Source: Alphaproteobacteria bacterium (GTDB lineage Bacteria; Pseudomonadota; Alphaproteobacteria; Micropepsales; Micropepsaceae). Taken from it: 38,448 bases of DNA. The notes under the pieces were generated by a model that had not been told where the DNA came from, searched no databases, and saw only the letters and a program-made list of their open reading frames with translations. Made by a program: the position numbers and the translations under genes. Of the stretch, positions 22,100 through 30,609 are shown piece by piece (the first letter of the stretch is position 1; each line of letters starts with the position of its first letter). The stretch lies in contig JAICHV010000035.1 of assembly GCA_025924715.1 (NCBI GenBank), positions 1-38,448 on the forward strand, read 5' to 3'.

Positions 22100-22908
22100 C
22101 GGATAGAGAACCGCTTGCGCGTCACCCGCAACATGGCCAGCCCGCCAAAGGTGAGCGCCAGACAGACAATGGTGAGATAGAGGGCATCGTAATGCACCTC
22201 GATCGCGCCACCGAAAAAGCCGCCGCGGATCATCTCGAAATAATTGACCATCGGAACCCACAGCGCCAGATGGCCATAGGAGGATGGCAGCCAGTCCACC
22301 AGATAAAAGGCGCCGCTCACAGGCAGGCTGAGATAGGAGAGCGGATTGTAGAGCTTCTCCACCAAGCTGCTGAGGGGGCTGAGCGCGCCAAGCAGCAGCG
22401 CCAGACCGGCGCTGAACCAGATCGCATATAACCAGCCCGCCAGCAGCAAGCCGGGATCTTTCGGCAGGGAAAGCGCCCCGGCCGCGATGAAAATGGCGCA
22501 GCCGAAGACAAACGCCAAAATAATACCGGCGGTTTCGAGAATGTAATTTCCCAGGAACAGATCGAGGAATTTGACCTGGCGATGATAGAGCACATTTTGG
22601 TTCTGTTCGATGCAATGCAGCGAATGGCCCACCATGTGCCGGTAAAGCAGGAACGGTGTGTATCCGGTCATCAGAAAGCCGACCAGCGGCACGCCGCGGC
22701 TTTCCATGCCGGTCGGCAGCAGCGAGCGGATGGCGATGACGCCGAAGGTGAATAGGAACGGCTCCGCCACGATCCAGAGAAAACCGATATTCTTGCGGCC
22801 GTAGCGGACATGCACCTCGCGCATGGTGAGCGCGCCGATGATCGCGGCCTGGCGCGCCAGCAAGGCGGCAAACCCAGGGCCCGGCATGGTCGCGCCGCTC
22901 CGCTCCAT
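22096..22908 (-). CDS. capsule export ABC transporter, permease (KpsM type)
   Basis: This 270-residue membrane protein of the ABC-2 class has about six spans. The N-terminal L-T-M-R-E-V-H-V-R-Y-G-R-K-N-I-G-F-L-W motif is the usual amphipathic entry of polysaccharide ABC-2 permeases, and V-P-M-V-N-Y-F-E-M-I-R-G-G-F-F-G is the conserved periplasmic loop before the last span. It forms the inner-membrane channel with the KpsT-like ATPase. It starts three bases after the stop of the KpsE-like gene and overlaps the ATPase gene, so all three are one operon. Confidence 0.92.
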   Translation of the reverse strand: MERSGATMPGPGFAALLARQAAIIGALTMREVHVRYGRKNIGFLWIVAEPFLFTFGVIAIRSLLPTGMESRGVPLVGFLMTGYTPFLLYRHMVGHSLHCIEQNQNVLYHRQVKFLDLFLGNYILETAGIILAFVFGCAIFIAAGALSLPKDPGLLLAGWLYAIWFSAGLALLLGALSPLSSLVEKLYNPLSYLSLPVSGAFYLVDWLPSSYGHLALWVPMVNYFEMIRGGFFGGAIEVHYDALYLTIVCLALTFGGLAMLRVTRKRFSIR

Positions 22909-22911
22909 GGC

Positions 22912-24240
22912 TCAGCGTCCGGAATGTTCGCGGACGCTGGCCCCCACCAGCCATCCGATGCCATAGACCAGAAGCGATACCAGCAGGACCAGCGCGATGG
23001 TCAGCAGCCGGCGCGGATAGATCGCATAATCGGGCCGTTGCGGCGTGACGATCTCTTCCAGGTAAAGCTGCTGGCGCGCGGCGTTCTGGCGCGCGGTTTC
23101 CAGGCTGGCGGTGGCGCTGGCCAGCGCCTTGGTGGCGAAGTCCTGCTCCAGTTGCAGGCGTTCGAATTGCGACAATTGCATCGTGGTCGAATTGTTGTTG
23201 CCGGTGAGCTCGGCATTGGCGCGGGCCAACTGAGTCTGGAGCGCCGCGACGCCCGCGCGCAGCGGCGGCAATTGCGGACTGCTAGGGGATGCGGTCTCAA
23301 GTTGATGCAATTGGGCGCGCGCATTGGCAAGCTGCAGCGACAATTGTCCGGCCAGCGTATAAGAGGCCGTCGCCTGGGCGCGCGGATCAAGGTCGCGCGT
23401 GCGCAGCCGGTAAGCGGTGATCGCCAGTTGCGCATCCGCCACCCGCTTTTCGGCTCGCCTGACATCGGCTTCTCCCGTCTCCACCAGATCCCGGCGGGCG
23501 CGGTCGTTCATCCGGTTGATCAGGCTCTCACTGCTGGCAAGGACCGCCCGGGCAAGACGGACGCTGTCGTCGGGACGGAAGGCCTGGACCTGGAGGGTGG
23601 AAATCCCCGTCGAGGTATCGAACTCGACATTGACGAAATTGTTGTAGCTTTCATAAAGCTGCTCGAAATTGCGCCGTCCCCAGATCGGCGGATAGCGCCG
23701 CAAAAAATCCCCCTCGGGGCGGCTGAGCAGCGTCACCAGATCGTTCTTACGCGACAGTTCGGCGACGATATCGCGTGACTGGATGAAATCATGCACGGAA
23801 AAGGTGTCGTCGGTGGAGCGGGAGAAGCCGGCATTTTGCAACAAGGCGCCCAGCGATGTGGGCCCGGCGGTCTGTGAGGGCGTGCGCACGACGAAGCGGG
23901 CTTCGGCGACATAAAGATCCGAGGCGATCAAGCCATAATAAAGAATCGCCGCAAGGGTGGGGATCACCACCACCACAAAAAACCAGGGGCGCGTCCGGAT
24001 GGCGGCGGCAAAACGATCCCACAGCCGCGTGCTCCGCACCGCTTGCCCCGGCAAGGGGCCAAGCTTGTGCAGGCGAACGGCCTCTTCGGGAAGCTCGTGC
24101 TTCAGTTGGGACCCCCGGCTGCGATAGAAAGCCAGAGTATACAATAGCCGGCGTAAACGATAGGGTTTCGAGGTCACCGCACCAGACGCCACGGACGATG
24201 ATTCTGCCCGCGACGCGCCCTTTGCGTTCCTATCCGTCAC
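22912..24240 (-). CDS. capsule polysaccharide export inner-membrane protein (KpsE/Wzz type)
   Basis: The product has about 442 residues. Two membrane spans bracket a long periplasmic part: W-F-F-V-V-V-V-I-P-T-L-A-A-I-L-Y-Y-G near the N-terminus and R-R-L-L-T-I-A-L-V-L-L-V-S-L-L near the C-terminus. The periplasmic part is rich in coiled-coil sequence. This is the polysaccharide co-polymerase plan, and D-L-Y-V-A-E-A-R-F-V-V-R-T-P after span 1 is typical of KpsE/CtrB proteins. It links the inner-membrane transporter to the Wza/KpsD outer-membrane channel. There is no ATG near a sensible start. I chose the GTG at 24240; another GTG at 24177 is possible, and the frame is open upstream to 24381 but would overlap the divergent gene. 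Confidence 0.86.
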   Translation of the reverse strand: MTDRNAKGASRAESSSVASGAVTSKPYRLRRLLYTLAFYRSRGSQLKHELPEEAVRLHKLGPLPGQAVRSTRLWDRFAAAIRTRPWFFVVVVIPTLAAILYYGLIASDLYVAEARFVVRTPSQTAGPTSLGALLQNAGFSRSTDDTFSVHDFIQSRDIVAELSRKNDLVTLLSRPEGDFLRRYPPIWGRRNFEQLYESYNNFVNVEFDTSTGISTLQVQAFRPDDSVRLARAVLASSESLINRMNDRARRDLVETGEADVRRAEKRVADAQLAITAYRLRTRDLDPRAQATASYTLAGQLSLQLANARAQLHQLETASPSSPQLPPLRAGVAALQTQLARANAELTGNNNSTTMQLSQFERLQLEQDFATKALASATASLETARQNAARQQLYLEEIVTPQRPDYAIYPRRLLTIALVLLVSLLVYGIGWLVGASVREHSGR

Positions 24241-24317
24241 GGCATCCGGTTGCGATGCACAAGTCGTTGCGTTAACGCCATGCTGCCGGCGCACCAGCTT
24301 GGCCTGCGAGTGCCGCG

Positions 24318-25340
24318 ATGATCCTTGTGGCCGCGGGTCTGCCTGGGCGCTTTGCCGAAAACTGCGAACAACTGCTGGCATCCCTGGGGGCTAGCGGCGC
24401 AGAGCCCGTCACGTCGTTCAATGCCGATTCCCTCTCGGCTCTGGGCGCCGCCCTGCTGGAGCGCGATACGGGCGCGGGCATGGTGGTGACCCGGCAACCC
24501 ACGGCGGACTTGGCCGCGCTATTGAAGGCAAAATCGCGCCCCTTCCTGATCGCATTGGAACCGCCGCAAGACTGTGTTGCCGCACTGATGGCAGACCATG
24601 GCCTCAGTTTCCTGGAGGCGGTGCGCTCGACGGCAAATTCCTGCGCCGCGCTTTTCGCAGTGCTGGGCCATCCCGGCGCGCTGGTGCTGAGGCAGGGACA
24701 GACATGGCGCGACATCGCGCAGGCCCTGGCGGCCCATTATCATCTGACACTGCCCTTGGACGAAATCACCCGGCTCGCCGATCGGATTGCCCAGCGCGAT
24801 TCGCCTGCAGTGTCCTTGCACTATGAAAGTCCGGCGGATGGCCTTGGCGGGCTGGGTGCCGACGCTCTTCTGCCCTCGCTGCTGGAGAGCGCGCTGGGGC
24901 CGGCCGAGGCTTGGCTGGATGACGGCGAATTGCGCGAAGTGGTCTGGCACCGCGACCTGTTTCTGTCGGGCGACAATCCCGCCGGCCCGCCGCCGCCGAC
25001 AATCGACGTTACCGGCCATGGCCGCTGCCTTTTTTATGGACCTTATATTCGCCTGCCGCCGGGCAATTGGTCTTGCGCCTTGCTGCTGGGCTGCGCGGCG
25101 GACACGGTCGGTCTGGAATTTGCGGCCGAGATTTTCGCCGGCGCCGTGCTGTCGCGCGCAGCGTTCACCGTCACCGAGGCGGGCTTTTTCGAGATCGAAT
25201 TTTCCTGCAGCTTGGCGGGCGACCGGCCGGTGGAAATCCGGCTCTTCAATACCAAGGCGGCCTTCGAAGGCCATATCGCCTTGGTCAGGGCCAGCCTGAG
25301 GCCGCACCCGGCCCTGCGCATTCCCGTCAAACTCGGTTGA
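24318..25340 (+). CDS. unrecognised protein beside glycosyltransferase and capsule export genes
   Basis: A 340-residue protein that I do not recognise. The N-terminal half is alpha/beta in pattern (M-I-L-V-A-A-G-L-P-G-R-F, then L-L-A-S-L-G and A-L-G-A-A-L-L). This vaguely recalls sulfotransferase-like proteins but without a convincing P-loop. The C-terminal part, from about residue 230, looks like a beta-sandwich with C-L-F-Y-G-P-Y-I-R-L-P-P-G-N-W and an alternating hydrophobic pattern, as in carbohydrate-binding modules attached to surface-polysaccharide enzymes. There is no signal peptide. It ends five bases before the downstream glycosyltransferase start, so the two are co-transcribed. A role in building or modifying the exported glycan is inferred from position only. 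Confidence 0.75.
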   Translation: MILVAAGLPGRFAENCEQLLASLGASGAEPVTSFNADSLSALGAALLERDTGAGMVVTRQPTADLAALLKAKSRPFLIALEPPQDCVAALMADHGLSFLEAVRSTANSCAALFAVLGHPGALVLRQGQTWRDIAQALAAHYHLTLPLDEITRLADRIAQRDSPAVSLHYESPADGLGGLGADALLPSLLESALGPAEAWLDDGELREVVWHRDLFLSGDNPAGPPPPTIDVTGHGRCLFYGPYIRLPPGNWSCALLLGCAADTVGLEFAAEIFAGAVLSRAAFTVTEAGFFEIEFSCSLAGDRPVEIRLFNTKAAFEGHIALVRASLRPHPALRIPVKLG

Positions 25341-25345
25341 GGCAT

Positions 25346-26656
25346 ATGGCCAAGCGGATTTTCCTGGATGGCATGAATCTCAGCCTGAAACAGGGCACCG
25401 GCATCGCCACCTATACGCGGGTGCTGGCGGGACGATTGCGGGAGCTGGGCTTCGAGACGGGACTGCTTTACAGCCGCCGCAGCACCCTGCCGCGCCAGGC
25501 GTTGGCGCGCGAAGTGATGTTCTTCGATGAGGAAGAGCCGCTGGAAATGCCGCGTGCCGTCGCCCTGGCCGCAAAAGCGGTCGACCATGTCATCGGCTTT
25601 GCCGGCGCACCCACCCGGCGGGTCACCCTGCAAAGCGCCGTCCTGACGGAGCCGCTGGGCAGCAAATGGGTCCCGGCGGACCATTTCTATGCCGCGCCCA
25701 ATGTGTTCGACCGGGCCAATGCGTTCTTCGCCGTGTTCAACCGGCGCTATGCGGTGTCCTTCGACCTTAAGCCCGATCTGTTTCATTGGACCGCGCCGAT
25801 GCCGATCCGGGCCCGCCGCGCCGCCAATATCTACACCATCCACGACCTGGTGCCGCTGCGCTTGCCCTACACCACCTTGGAGCATAAGCGTATCTATCTT
25901 CGCGCCATGGCCACCATCGCGGCGCAGGCGGACCATATCGTCACGGTGTCCGAACATTCGCGCCGTGACATCATCCGCTATCTGGGTGTCCCCGAACACC
26001 GCGTCACCAACACCTATGAGGCGGTGGACATACCCGCCCATTACCGCGAGCGGCCGATGGAAGCGGTGACGGAGGAACTGGCCGGCACCTTCCGGCTGGA
26101 GCCGGGCCGCTATTTCCTTTTCTACGGAGCGCTGGAGCCCAAAAAGAATATCGGGCGATTGATCCAGGCCTATCTCGCCGCCAATGTCGACATGCCCCTG
26201 GTCATGGTGCTGTCGCGCTCCTGGCTGTCGCAAAACGAGGAAAAGATTCTGGGCCAAATCGACCGCCAGGACCGCGAGCGCGAGCCGGGAACGGCGCGGC
26301 GCATTCTGCGGCTGGACTATCTGCCGTTTCCCATGCTGATGACCCTGATCCGCGGCGCCCGCGGCGTGTTGTTTCCCTCTCTGTATGAAGGATTCGGTTT
26401 GCCCGTGCTGGAGGCCATGACCATGGGCACGCCGGTGGTGACGGCCCGGACATCCTCGCTGCCGGAAGTGGCGGGCGAGGCCGGCCTGATGGTCGAGCCT
26501 TACGACACCGAGGGCCTGCGCGACGCGATCATCGCCCTGGCCGAGGACGGCGACCTGGCGGCGGAATTGTCGCGGCGAGGCTTGGCGCAAGCCGAGCTTT
26601 ACTCCCTTGCCGCCTATCGGAGCCGGCTCGCGCGCCTCTATGCTTCACTGACGTGA
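25346..26656 (+). CDS. glycosyltransferase, GT4-like
   Basis: This 436-residue GT-B-type enzyme is probably retaining and uses a nucleotide sugar. The N-terminal domain has the G-T-G-I-A-T-Y-T loop. The C-terminal domain has Y-G-A-L-E-P-K-K-N-I, the nucleotide-sugar entry, and E-G-F-G-L-P-V-L-E-A, the E-x7-E motif of the GT4 family. Cytosolic, acting at the inner face of the membrane. The ATG at 25346 follows the upstream stop by five bases, with GAGG just ahead. Acceptor and sugar cannot be named. It converges on the second glycosyltransferase gene, with 13 bases between the stops. Confidence 0.92.
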   Translation: MAKRIFLDGMNLSLKQGTGIATYTRVLAGRLRELGFETGLLYSRRSTLPRQALAREVMFFDEEEPLEMPRAVALAAKAVDHVIGFAGAPTRRVTLQSAVLTEPLGSKWVPADHFYAAPNVFDRANAFFAVFNRRYAVSFDLKPDLFHWTAPMPIRARRAANIYTIHDLVPLRLPYTTLEHKRIYLRAMATIAAQADHIVTVSEHSRRDIIRYLGVPEHRVTNTYEAVDIPAHYRERPMEAVTEELAGTFRLEPGRYFLFYGALEPKKNIGRLIQAYLAANVDMPLVMVLSRSWLSQNEEKILGQIDRQDREREPGTARRILRLDYLPFPMLMTLIRGARGVLFPSLYEGFGLPVLEAMTMGTPVVTARTSSLPEVAGEAGLMVEPYDTEGLRDAIIALAEDGDLAAELSRRGLAQAELYSLAAYRSRLARLYASLT

Positions 26657-26669
26657 CCGGAGCTGGACT

Positions 26670-27989
26670 TCAGCTCACCGGACCCAGCATGGAAGCGGGA
26701 TCGGCCATGCCGATCAGGAACGGCATCACGCAAGCCGCATAGTTGTTCCAGTCCCAGGGACTGTAAGCCTTGAGCTTTTCGCGCTCCAGATGCCGGCTTT
26801 GCGCCGCGATCGCATTTTCCCAGGCAGCGGCATCGCGCGGATCCAGATAGGTGACGAAAGCGCCGCCGGCCTCCCGGTGGGCGGGCAGATCGGACGCGAT
26901 GACCGGCGTGCCCAGCGCCAGCGCCTCCACGATGGGAAGGCCAAAGCCTTCGATGAAGGACGGCACCAGCACCGCTTCGGCGCCCCGGATCAAGCGGCGC
27001 AGAGCCGGCGAGGTCAGGCCGGTGACGCAGACCACCGACCGCCGCAATCCTTCCGACATCGCGATGGTGCCCAGAACCTCCTGGGCTTGGCGCCATGGCG
27101 TTCCCACGATCACCAATTTGGGAACCGGCGCCTGCTTTTCCACCAGGCGCCGCCAAACTTCGATCAGCAGCGCATGGTTCTTGCGCGGCTCGATCGAGCC
27201 GATGATGACGAAATAATGCTTGCCCGCCAGTTCGGCATCCAAAGGCTCGGGCTCGAGAAAGACCGGCGCCACCGGCAAAGGCGCCGCCAAAGTGGGAATC
27301 TCGTGCCGGCTGCATTTGCCCAGTTCCCGCCGCACTGAGACGCGCACCGCCTCGGTGGTGACGATCAAGCCGTCCGCCCGGCGCGCGGTGTTGGCGATCA
27401 TGCGGGCATGCAGCTTGATGCCCCAGGGCGTCACCAGTTCCGGATATTCCAGGGGAATGGCATCATGCAGCATGAAGACGCGCCGGATGTCGGGGCGGCC
27501 ATCCAGCCAGGCCGTGAGCCACGGAAATGCCAAGCCGAACTGGCCGGTATTGACATAAATCGCGCCCCGCGGAACGGAGCTGCGTAATCCGATCCCCTTG
27601 AGGCCCAGATGCAGCAGGGCTTTGAAAAGAAGGCCGGCAGCGCGGTGGGGGCGGAAATGCGATGGCGGTTTGGGTTGGACGAGTTCGGAATGCGGGTCGG
27701 CCAGCCGCGCCTTGACATGGACAAGCGCCGGATCGCCGTCGGCGGCGTTGCTCTCTCCCCAAGCGGTGGAAATCCACTCGAAGAGCTTGAGCGATGCCTG
27801 GCGGTCGAGGACCAGGGCGCCGCCTGCCAGGCCCCAAGGCAGCGGCAGAATGCCGACACAATCCCCCGGCCAGGATTCCAGGAAATAACGCGCATAGCCC
27901 AAATCGACGCGATCGATTCCGCGCGGTACCGGCAGGGTGGGCCCCACCAACAGACGCGTCAGGTCATAGGCAATGGGCGGCGCTGTCAT
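26670..27989 (-). CDS. glycosyltransferase, GT4-like, last gene of the type I secretion operon
   Basis: The protein has 439 residues. The GT-B C-terminal domain is clear: I-G-S-I-E-P-R-K-N-H-A-L-L-I followed by E-G-F-G-L-P-I-V-E-A-L-A-L-G-T-P. The N-terminal domain starts Y-D-L-T-R-L-L-V-G and contains F-M-L-H-D-A-I-P-L-E-Y-P, typical of this group. The ATG at 27989 overlaps the TGA of the Wza-like gene. It therefore belongs to the operon that also encodes the type I secretion pair, an unusual position for a polysaccharide enzyme. Sugar and acceptor unknown. Confidence 0.9.
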   Translation of the reverse strand: MTAPPIAYDLTRLLVGPTLPVPRGIDRVDLGYARYFLESWPGDCVGILPLPWGLAGGALVLDRQASLKLFEWISTAWGESNAADGDPALVHVKARLADPHSELVQPKPPSHFRPHRAAGLLFKALLHLGLKGIGLRSSVPRGAIYVNTGQFGLAFPWLTAWLDGRPDIRRVFMLHDAIPLEYPELVTPWGIKLHARMIANTARRADGLIVTTEAVRVSVRRELGKCSRHEIPTLAAPLPVAPVFLEPEPLDAELAGKHYFVIIGSIEPRKNHALLIEVWRRLVEKQAPVPKLVIVGTPWRQAQEVLGTIAMSEGLRRSVVCVTGLTSPALRRLIRGAEAVLVPSFIEGFGLPIVEALALGTPVIASDLPAHREAGGAFVTYLDPRDAAAWENAIAAQSRHLEREKLKAYSPWDWNNYAACVMPFLIGMADPASMLGPVS

Positions 27990-29155
27990 TTGCTCAAAGT
28001 CTCCGCCGCTGCGCCCACACCCACCGCATTGGCCGCGGGCGCCAATAGCGAGCCGATCACGCCGAACATTTTCTGCCAATCATTGAGCGGCGCCCCGGCG
28101 ACATAAAGCACATCCTTGTCCTGGACCGCGAATTGACGGGCGAGGAAATACTGCGTCGCGTCGCTGAGATCCAGATGATAGATCACCGGCACCTCGCCGG
28201 CCCCTTCCGGCATATTTACCTCGCCGAAATCTTTGGCGAGGTCCGCGCTTTCATAGCGGAACAGGAAAATACCGGCCGGATCGGCCCGGCTGTCGCTGAG
28301 CCCGGCGGCCTTGGCCACCGCCTCCGCCAGATTGATAGTGCGCGCATCGAACGGAATCTGGCCATTGCGCTGAACCGCGCCGAAGGCCAGGAACGATGGC
28401 GGACGCGCCGTCACCGTGATCAGATCGCCGCCCTTGAGAAAAATATTCTGCGCCGGATCGTCGAGAATGGCGTCATAAGCGATTGCGGCGGTGCGGCCGC
28501 CGCGGGTCAGGTAAACCACCGCATCGTCGGCGGGAATATGCAGCCCGCCCGCCGCCGCGACCACATCCAGAACGCGTTCACCGCGCACACTCAGAGGCAC
28601 ACGCGCCGCGCCGGAGGCGCCGCCGCCGATGGTGACGCTGTTGGCGACGCTGCTCACCACACTGGCCAGCACTTGCGGATCGGTCGCTTTGCCTGCCAGT
28701 CGCGCGGCGATGGCGCGTTCCGCGTCGGCCGGCTCCAGCCCCGCGACCGCAATCCGCCCTGCGAAGGGAATGGATATCATGCCGTCGGGCTGAACCGTCT
28801 GATTGGGCAGCACCGCGCCGCGCGACGGCGGCAAAGCCTGACCCGCCACCACGGGGGCGGAAAACAGCGATCCGGTTCCCGCTTCCCAAATGGAAATGGA
28901 CAGAACGTCTCCGACGCCGATAGGACCGGGCGCGGGCGCACCTTCCCCGAAGACATTGCGAAACGAGGCGGGACGGCGCCGGCTGAGACTGCTGAGCACC
29001 TCGGGCGTGAGATTCACCAGCACGATTCCCATGCGGCGCGCTTCTCCGCTTGCCGCCTGATCCATCACCTGGGATGCGCGGGGGCCGGCGCTGGGCAAGC
29101 CCGCGCAGCCGGACAAGGCCAGCACAAAGAGTGATGCAAGATAATTTCGTGTCAT
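27986..29155 (-). CDS. polysaccharide export outer-membrane lipoprotein (Wza/KpsD type)
   Basis: The product has 389 residues. A lipoprotein signal ends in L14-S-G-C17, so Cys17 would be lipidated. The poly-export domain begins I-G-V-G-D-V-L-S-I-S-I-W-E-A-G and contains V-Q-P-D-G-M-I-S-I-P-F-A-G-R-I. SLBB-type repeats follow (V-L-D-V-V-A-A-A-G-G-L and L-A-E-A-V-A-K-A-A-G-L). The family forms the outer-membrane exit for capsule or exopolysaccharide. Here it follows the HlyD-like gene by 65 bases and overlaps the glycosyltransferase gene, while its expected partners KpsE, KpsM and KpsT lie about 5 kb away in a separate minus-strand operon. Confidence 0.92.
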   Translation of the reverse strand: MTRNYLASLFVLALSGCAGLPSAGPRASQVMDQAASGEARRMGIVLVNLTPEVLSSLSRRRPASFRNVFGEGAPAPGPIGVGDVLSISIWEAGTGSLFSAPVVAGQALPPSRGAVLPNQTVQPDGMISIPFAGRIAVAGLEPADAERAIAARLAGKATDPQVLASVVSSVANSVTIGGGASGAARVPLSVRGERVLDVVAAAGGLHIPADDAVVYLTRGGRTAAIAYDAILDDPAQNIFLKGGDLITVTARPPSFLAFGAVQRNGQIPFDARTINLAEAVAKAAGLSDSRADPAGIFLFRYESADLAKDFGEVNMPEGAGEVPVIYHLDLSDATQYFLARQFAVQDKDVLYVAGAPLNDWQKMFGVIGSLLAPAANAVGVGAAAETLSK

Positions 29156-29220
29156 CAACCGCCCGCCGCCCGCCGTCAGAAAAGCAAATTTTTTCTCACC
29201 GCGCAATCCAAGCGGTTTCC

Positions 29221-30609
29221 TTAAGGCTCGCGCAGGCTTTCTTCGCCGGTCTTCAGGATCGGATCCGTCAGATAGGAGATGATCGATCGCCGTCCCGACT
29301 GGATATCTGCGCTGGCGACCAGTCCCGGCCTGAGACGGATTGTTCGCGCCGCCAAAGCCGCGGGACTTTCGTTGATACGCACCCTGGTGTGAAATACCAG
29401 AGCGCTCTCGCCTTCCTTGACGGCCACCGAATCCGGACTGATCACGTCGACCATCCCATCCAGCGTGCCGAAACGCTGGAACGGATAAGCTTCCAGCTTG
29501 ACCCGGACGGGATCTCCGACTTTCACATAACCGATATCCCGAGAGGAAATCGAGCCTTCCAAGATCAGCCCGGCATTGGCGGGCACCAGCGTCAGCAAGG
29601 TCTCACCCTCTCGCAACACCGAGCCTTCGGAGCGGTCCGCCACTTCCAGGATCACGCCATCGACGGGCGCCCGCAGTTCCGCCAAATCCCTCATCTTCTG
29701 CGCTTTGTTCAAATTTTCCGATGCCGCAGCCAGTTCTTGCCGGCCGGCGGCAAGCTTCTGATTGAGGTCGCCGCGCCATTGGTCGAGCCAGGACTGACGC
29801 TCGGCGGCGATTTCGGCGCGTTGCTGCTCCAGCCGGGTGATCTCGGCATTGGCGGATTTCAGCTTCATGTCGACGTCGATCTGGTCTTTTTCCGCCTGCA
29901 TCGTTTCCAGCGCCGCGCCGGCCTTCTGTGCCTCCAAGTCGCGGCGGATCTTCACCACATTCTGCGCCATCGCCAGTTCGCGCTCCAGCGCGGCCACGTT
30001 GCGGCGTGCGGCCTCGAGCTGCGCATTCACCTGCTCGCGCCGGCGGTCGCGGATATCCATTTCGGCGGCGAATTGCGCTTTGCGCTGGGCGAAAAGCTGG
30101 CCCTGCACCCGGCGCTCGGGATCGTTGTCCGCTGCGAAACCCTTTTCGCCGGAGAGTTCGGCTTCCATCCGGCCGGTATCGGCGGCCAAGGCCGCGCGCT
30201 TCTGCGCCAGCGAATATTCGTCGGCCTGGGCGAAAGCGGGATCGAAGGTGACCAGAACCTGTCCCTTGCGCACGCGGTCGCCGGCTTTGACATGTATCTT
30301 CAAAATCCGGGAGGTGGTGAAGGACTGCATGACGATCACCGGAGCGGAGGTGGCGATGCGCCCCTGCGCCACCACGATGCGGTCGACGGTGCCAAAAACC
30401 GCCCATCCCAGAGCGATGATCAGCAAGGCCAGAAGAACATACAGAACGGTATAGGCGGGCAACGGAACGGGACGTTCCTCCAGCAGACGGGCCTGGGATT
30501 GAAAACGGGCCGCCGCCGCCGCATTGGGATCGGCGGTAAACCGGCGGTCGAGCCAGCGCTGCAGGGCGCCCCAACTGCTCGCGAAAGCAAAACCGGTGCG
30601 CCCGTTCAT
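29221..30609 (-). CDS. type I secretion membrane fusion protein (HlyD family)
   Basis: The product has 462 residues. There is one membrane span near residues 52-72 (T-V-L-Y-V-L-L-A-L-L-I-I-A-L-G). After it come a biotinyl-lipoyl-like half (V-K-A-G-D-R-V-R-K-G-Q-V-L-V-T-F-D), a long coiled-coil of about 170 residues, the second lipoyl half (L-R-A-P-V-D-G-V-I-L-E-V) and a beta-barrel domain. The length and plan match HlyD/PrtE-type adaptors of type I secretion, which bridge the ABC transporter to an outer-membrane channel. The start overlaps the stop of the ABC gene (ATGA). Confidence 0.93.
   Translation of the reverse strand: MNGRTGFAFASSWGALQRWLDRRFTADPNAAAAARFQSQARLLEERPVPLPAYTVLYVLLALLIIALGWAVFGTVDRIVVAQGRIATSAPVIVMQSFTTSRILKIHVKAGDRVRKGQVLVTFDPAFAQADEYSLAQKRAALAADTGRMEAELSGEKGFAADNDPERRVQGQLFAQRKAQFAAEMDIRDRRREQVNAQLEAARRNVAALERELAMAQNVVKIRRDLEAQKAGAALETMQAEKDQIDVDMKLKSANAEITRLEQQRAEIAAERQSWLDQWRGDLNQKLAAGRQELAAASENLNKAQKMRDLAELRAPVDGVILEVADRSEGSVLREGETLLTLVPANAGLILEGSISSRDIGYVKVGDPVRVKLEAYPFQRFGTLDGMVDVISPDSVAVKEGESALVFHTRVRINESPAALAARTIRLRPGLVASADIQSGRRSIISYLTDPILKTGEESLREP

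Noticed and set aside
22100..22954. Upstream extension of the KpsT-like frame
   Set aside because: The extension lies in another frame of the KpsM-like gene and resembles no family; the ABC domain starts at the ATG at 22099.
25043..26590. A minus-strand open frame of 515 codons opposite the glycosyltransferase
   Set aside because: Antisense shadow of a gene with both GT4 motifs; no recognisable domain.
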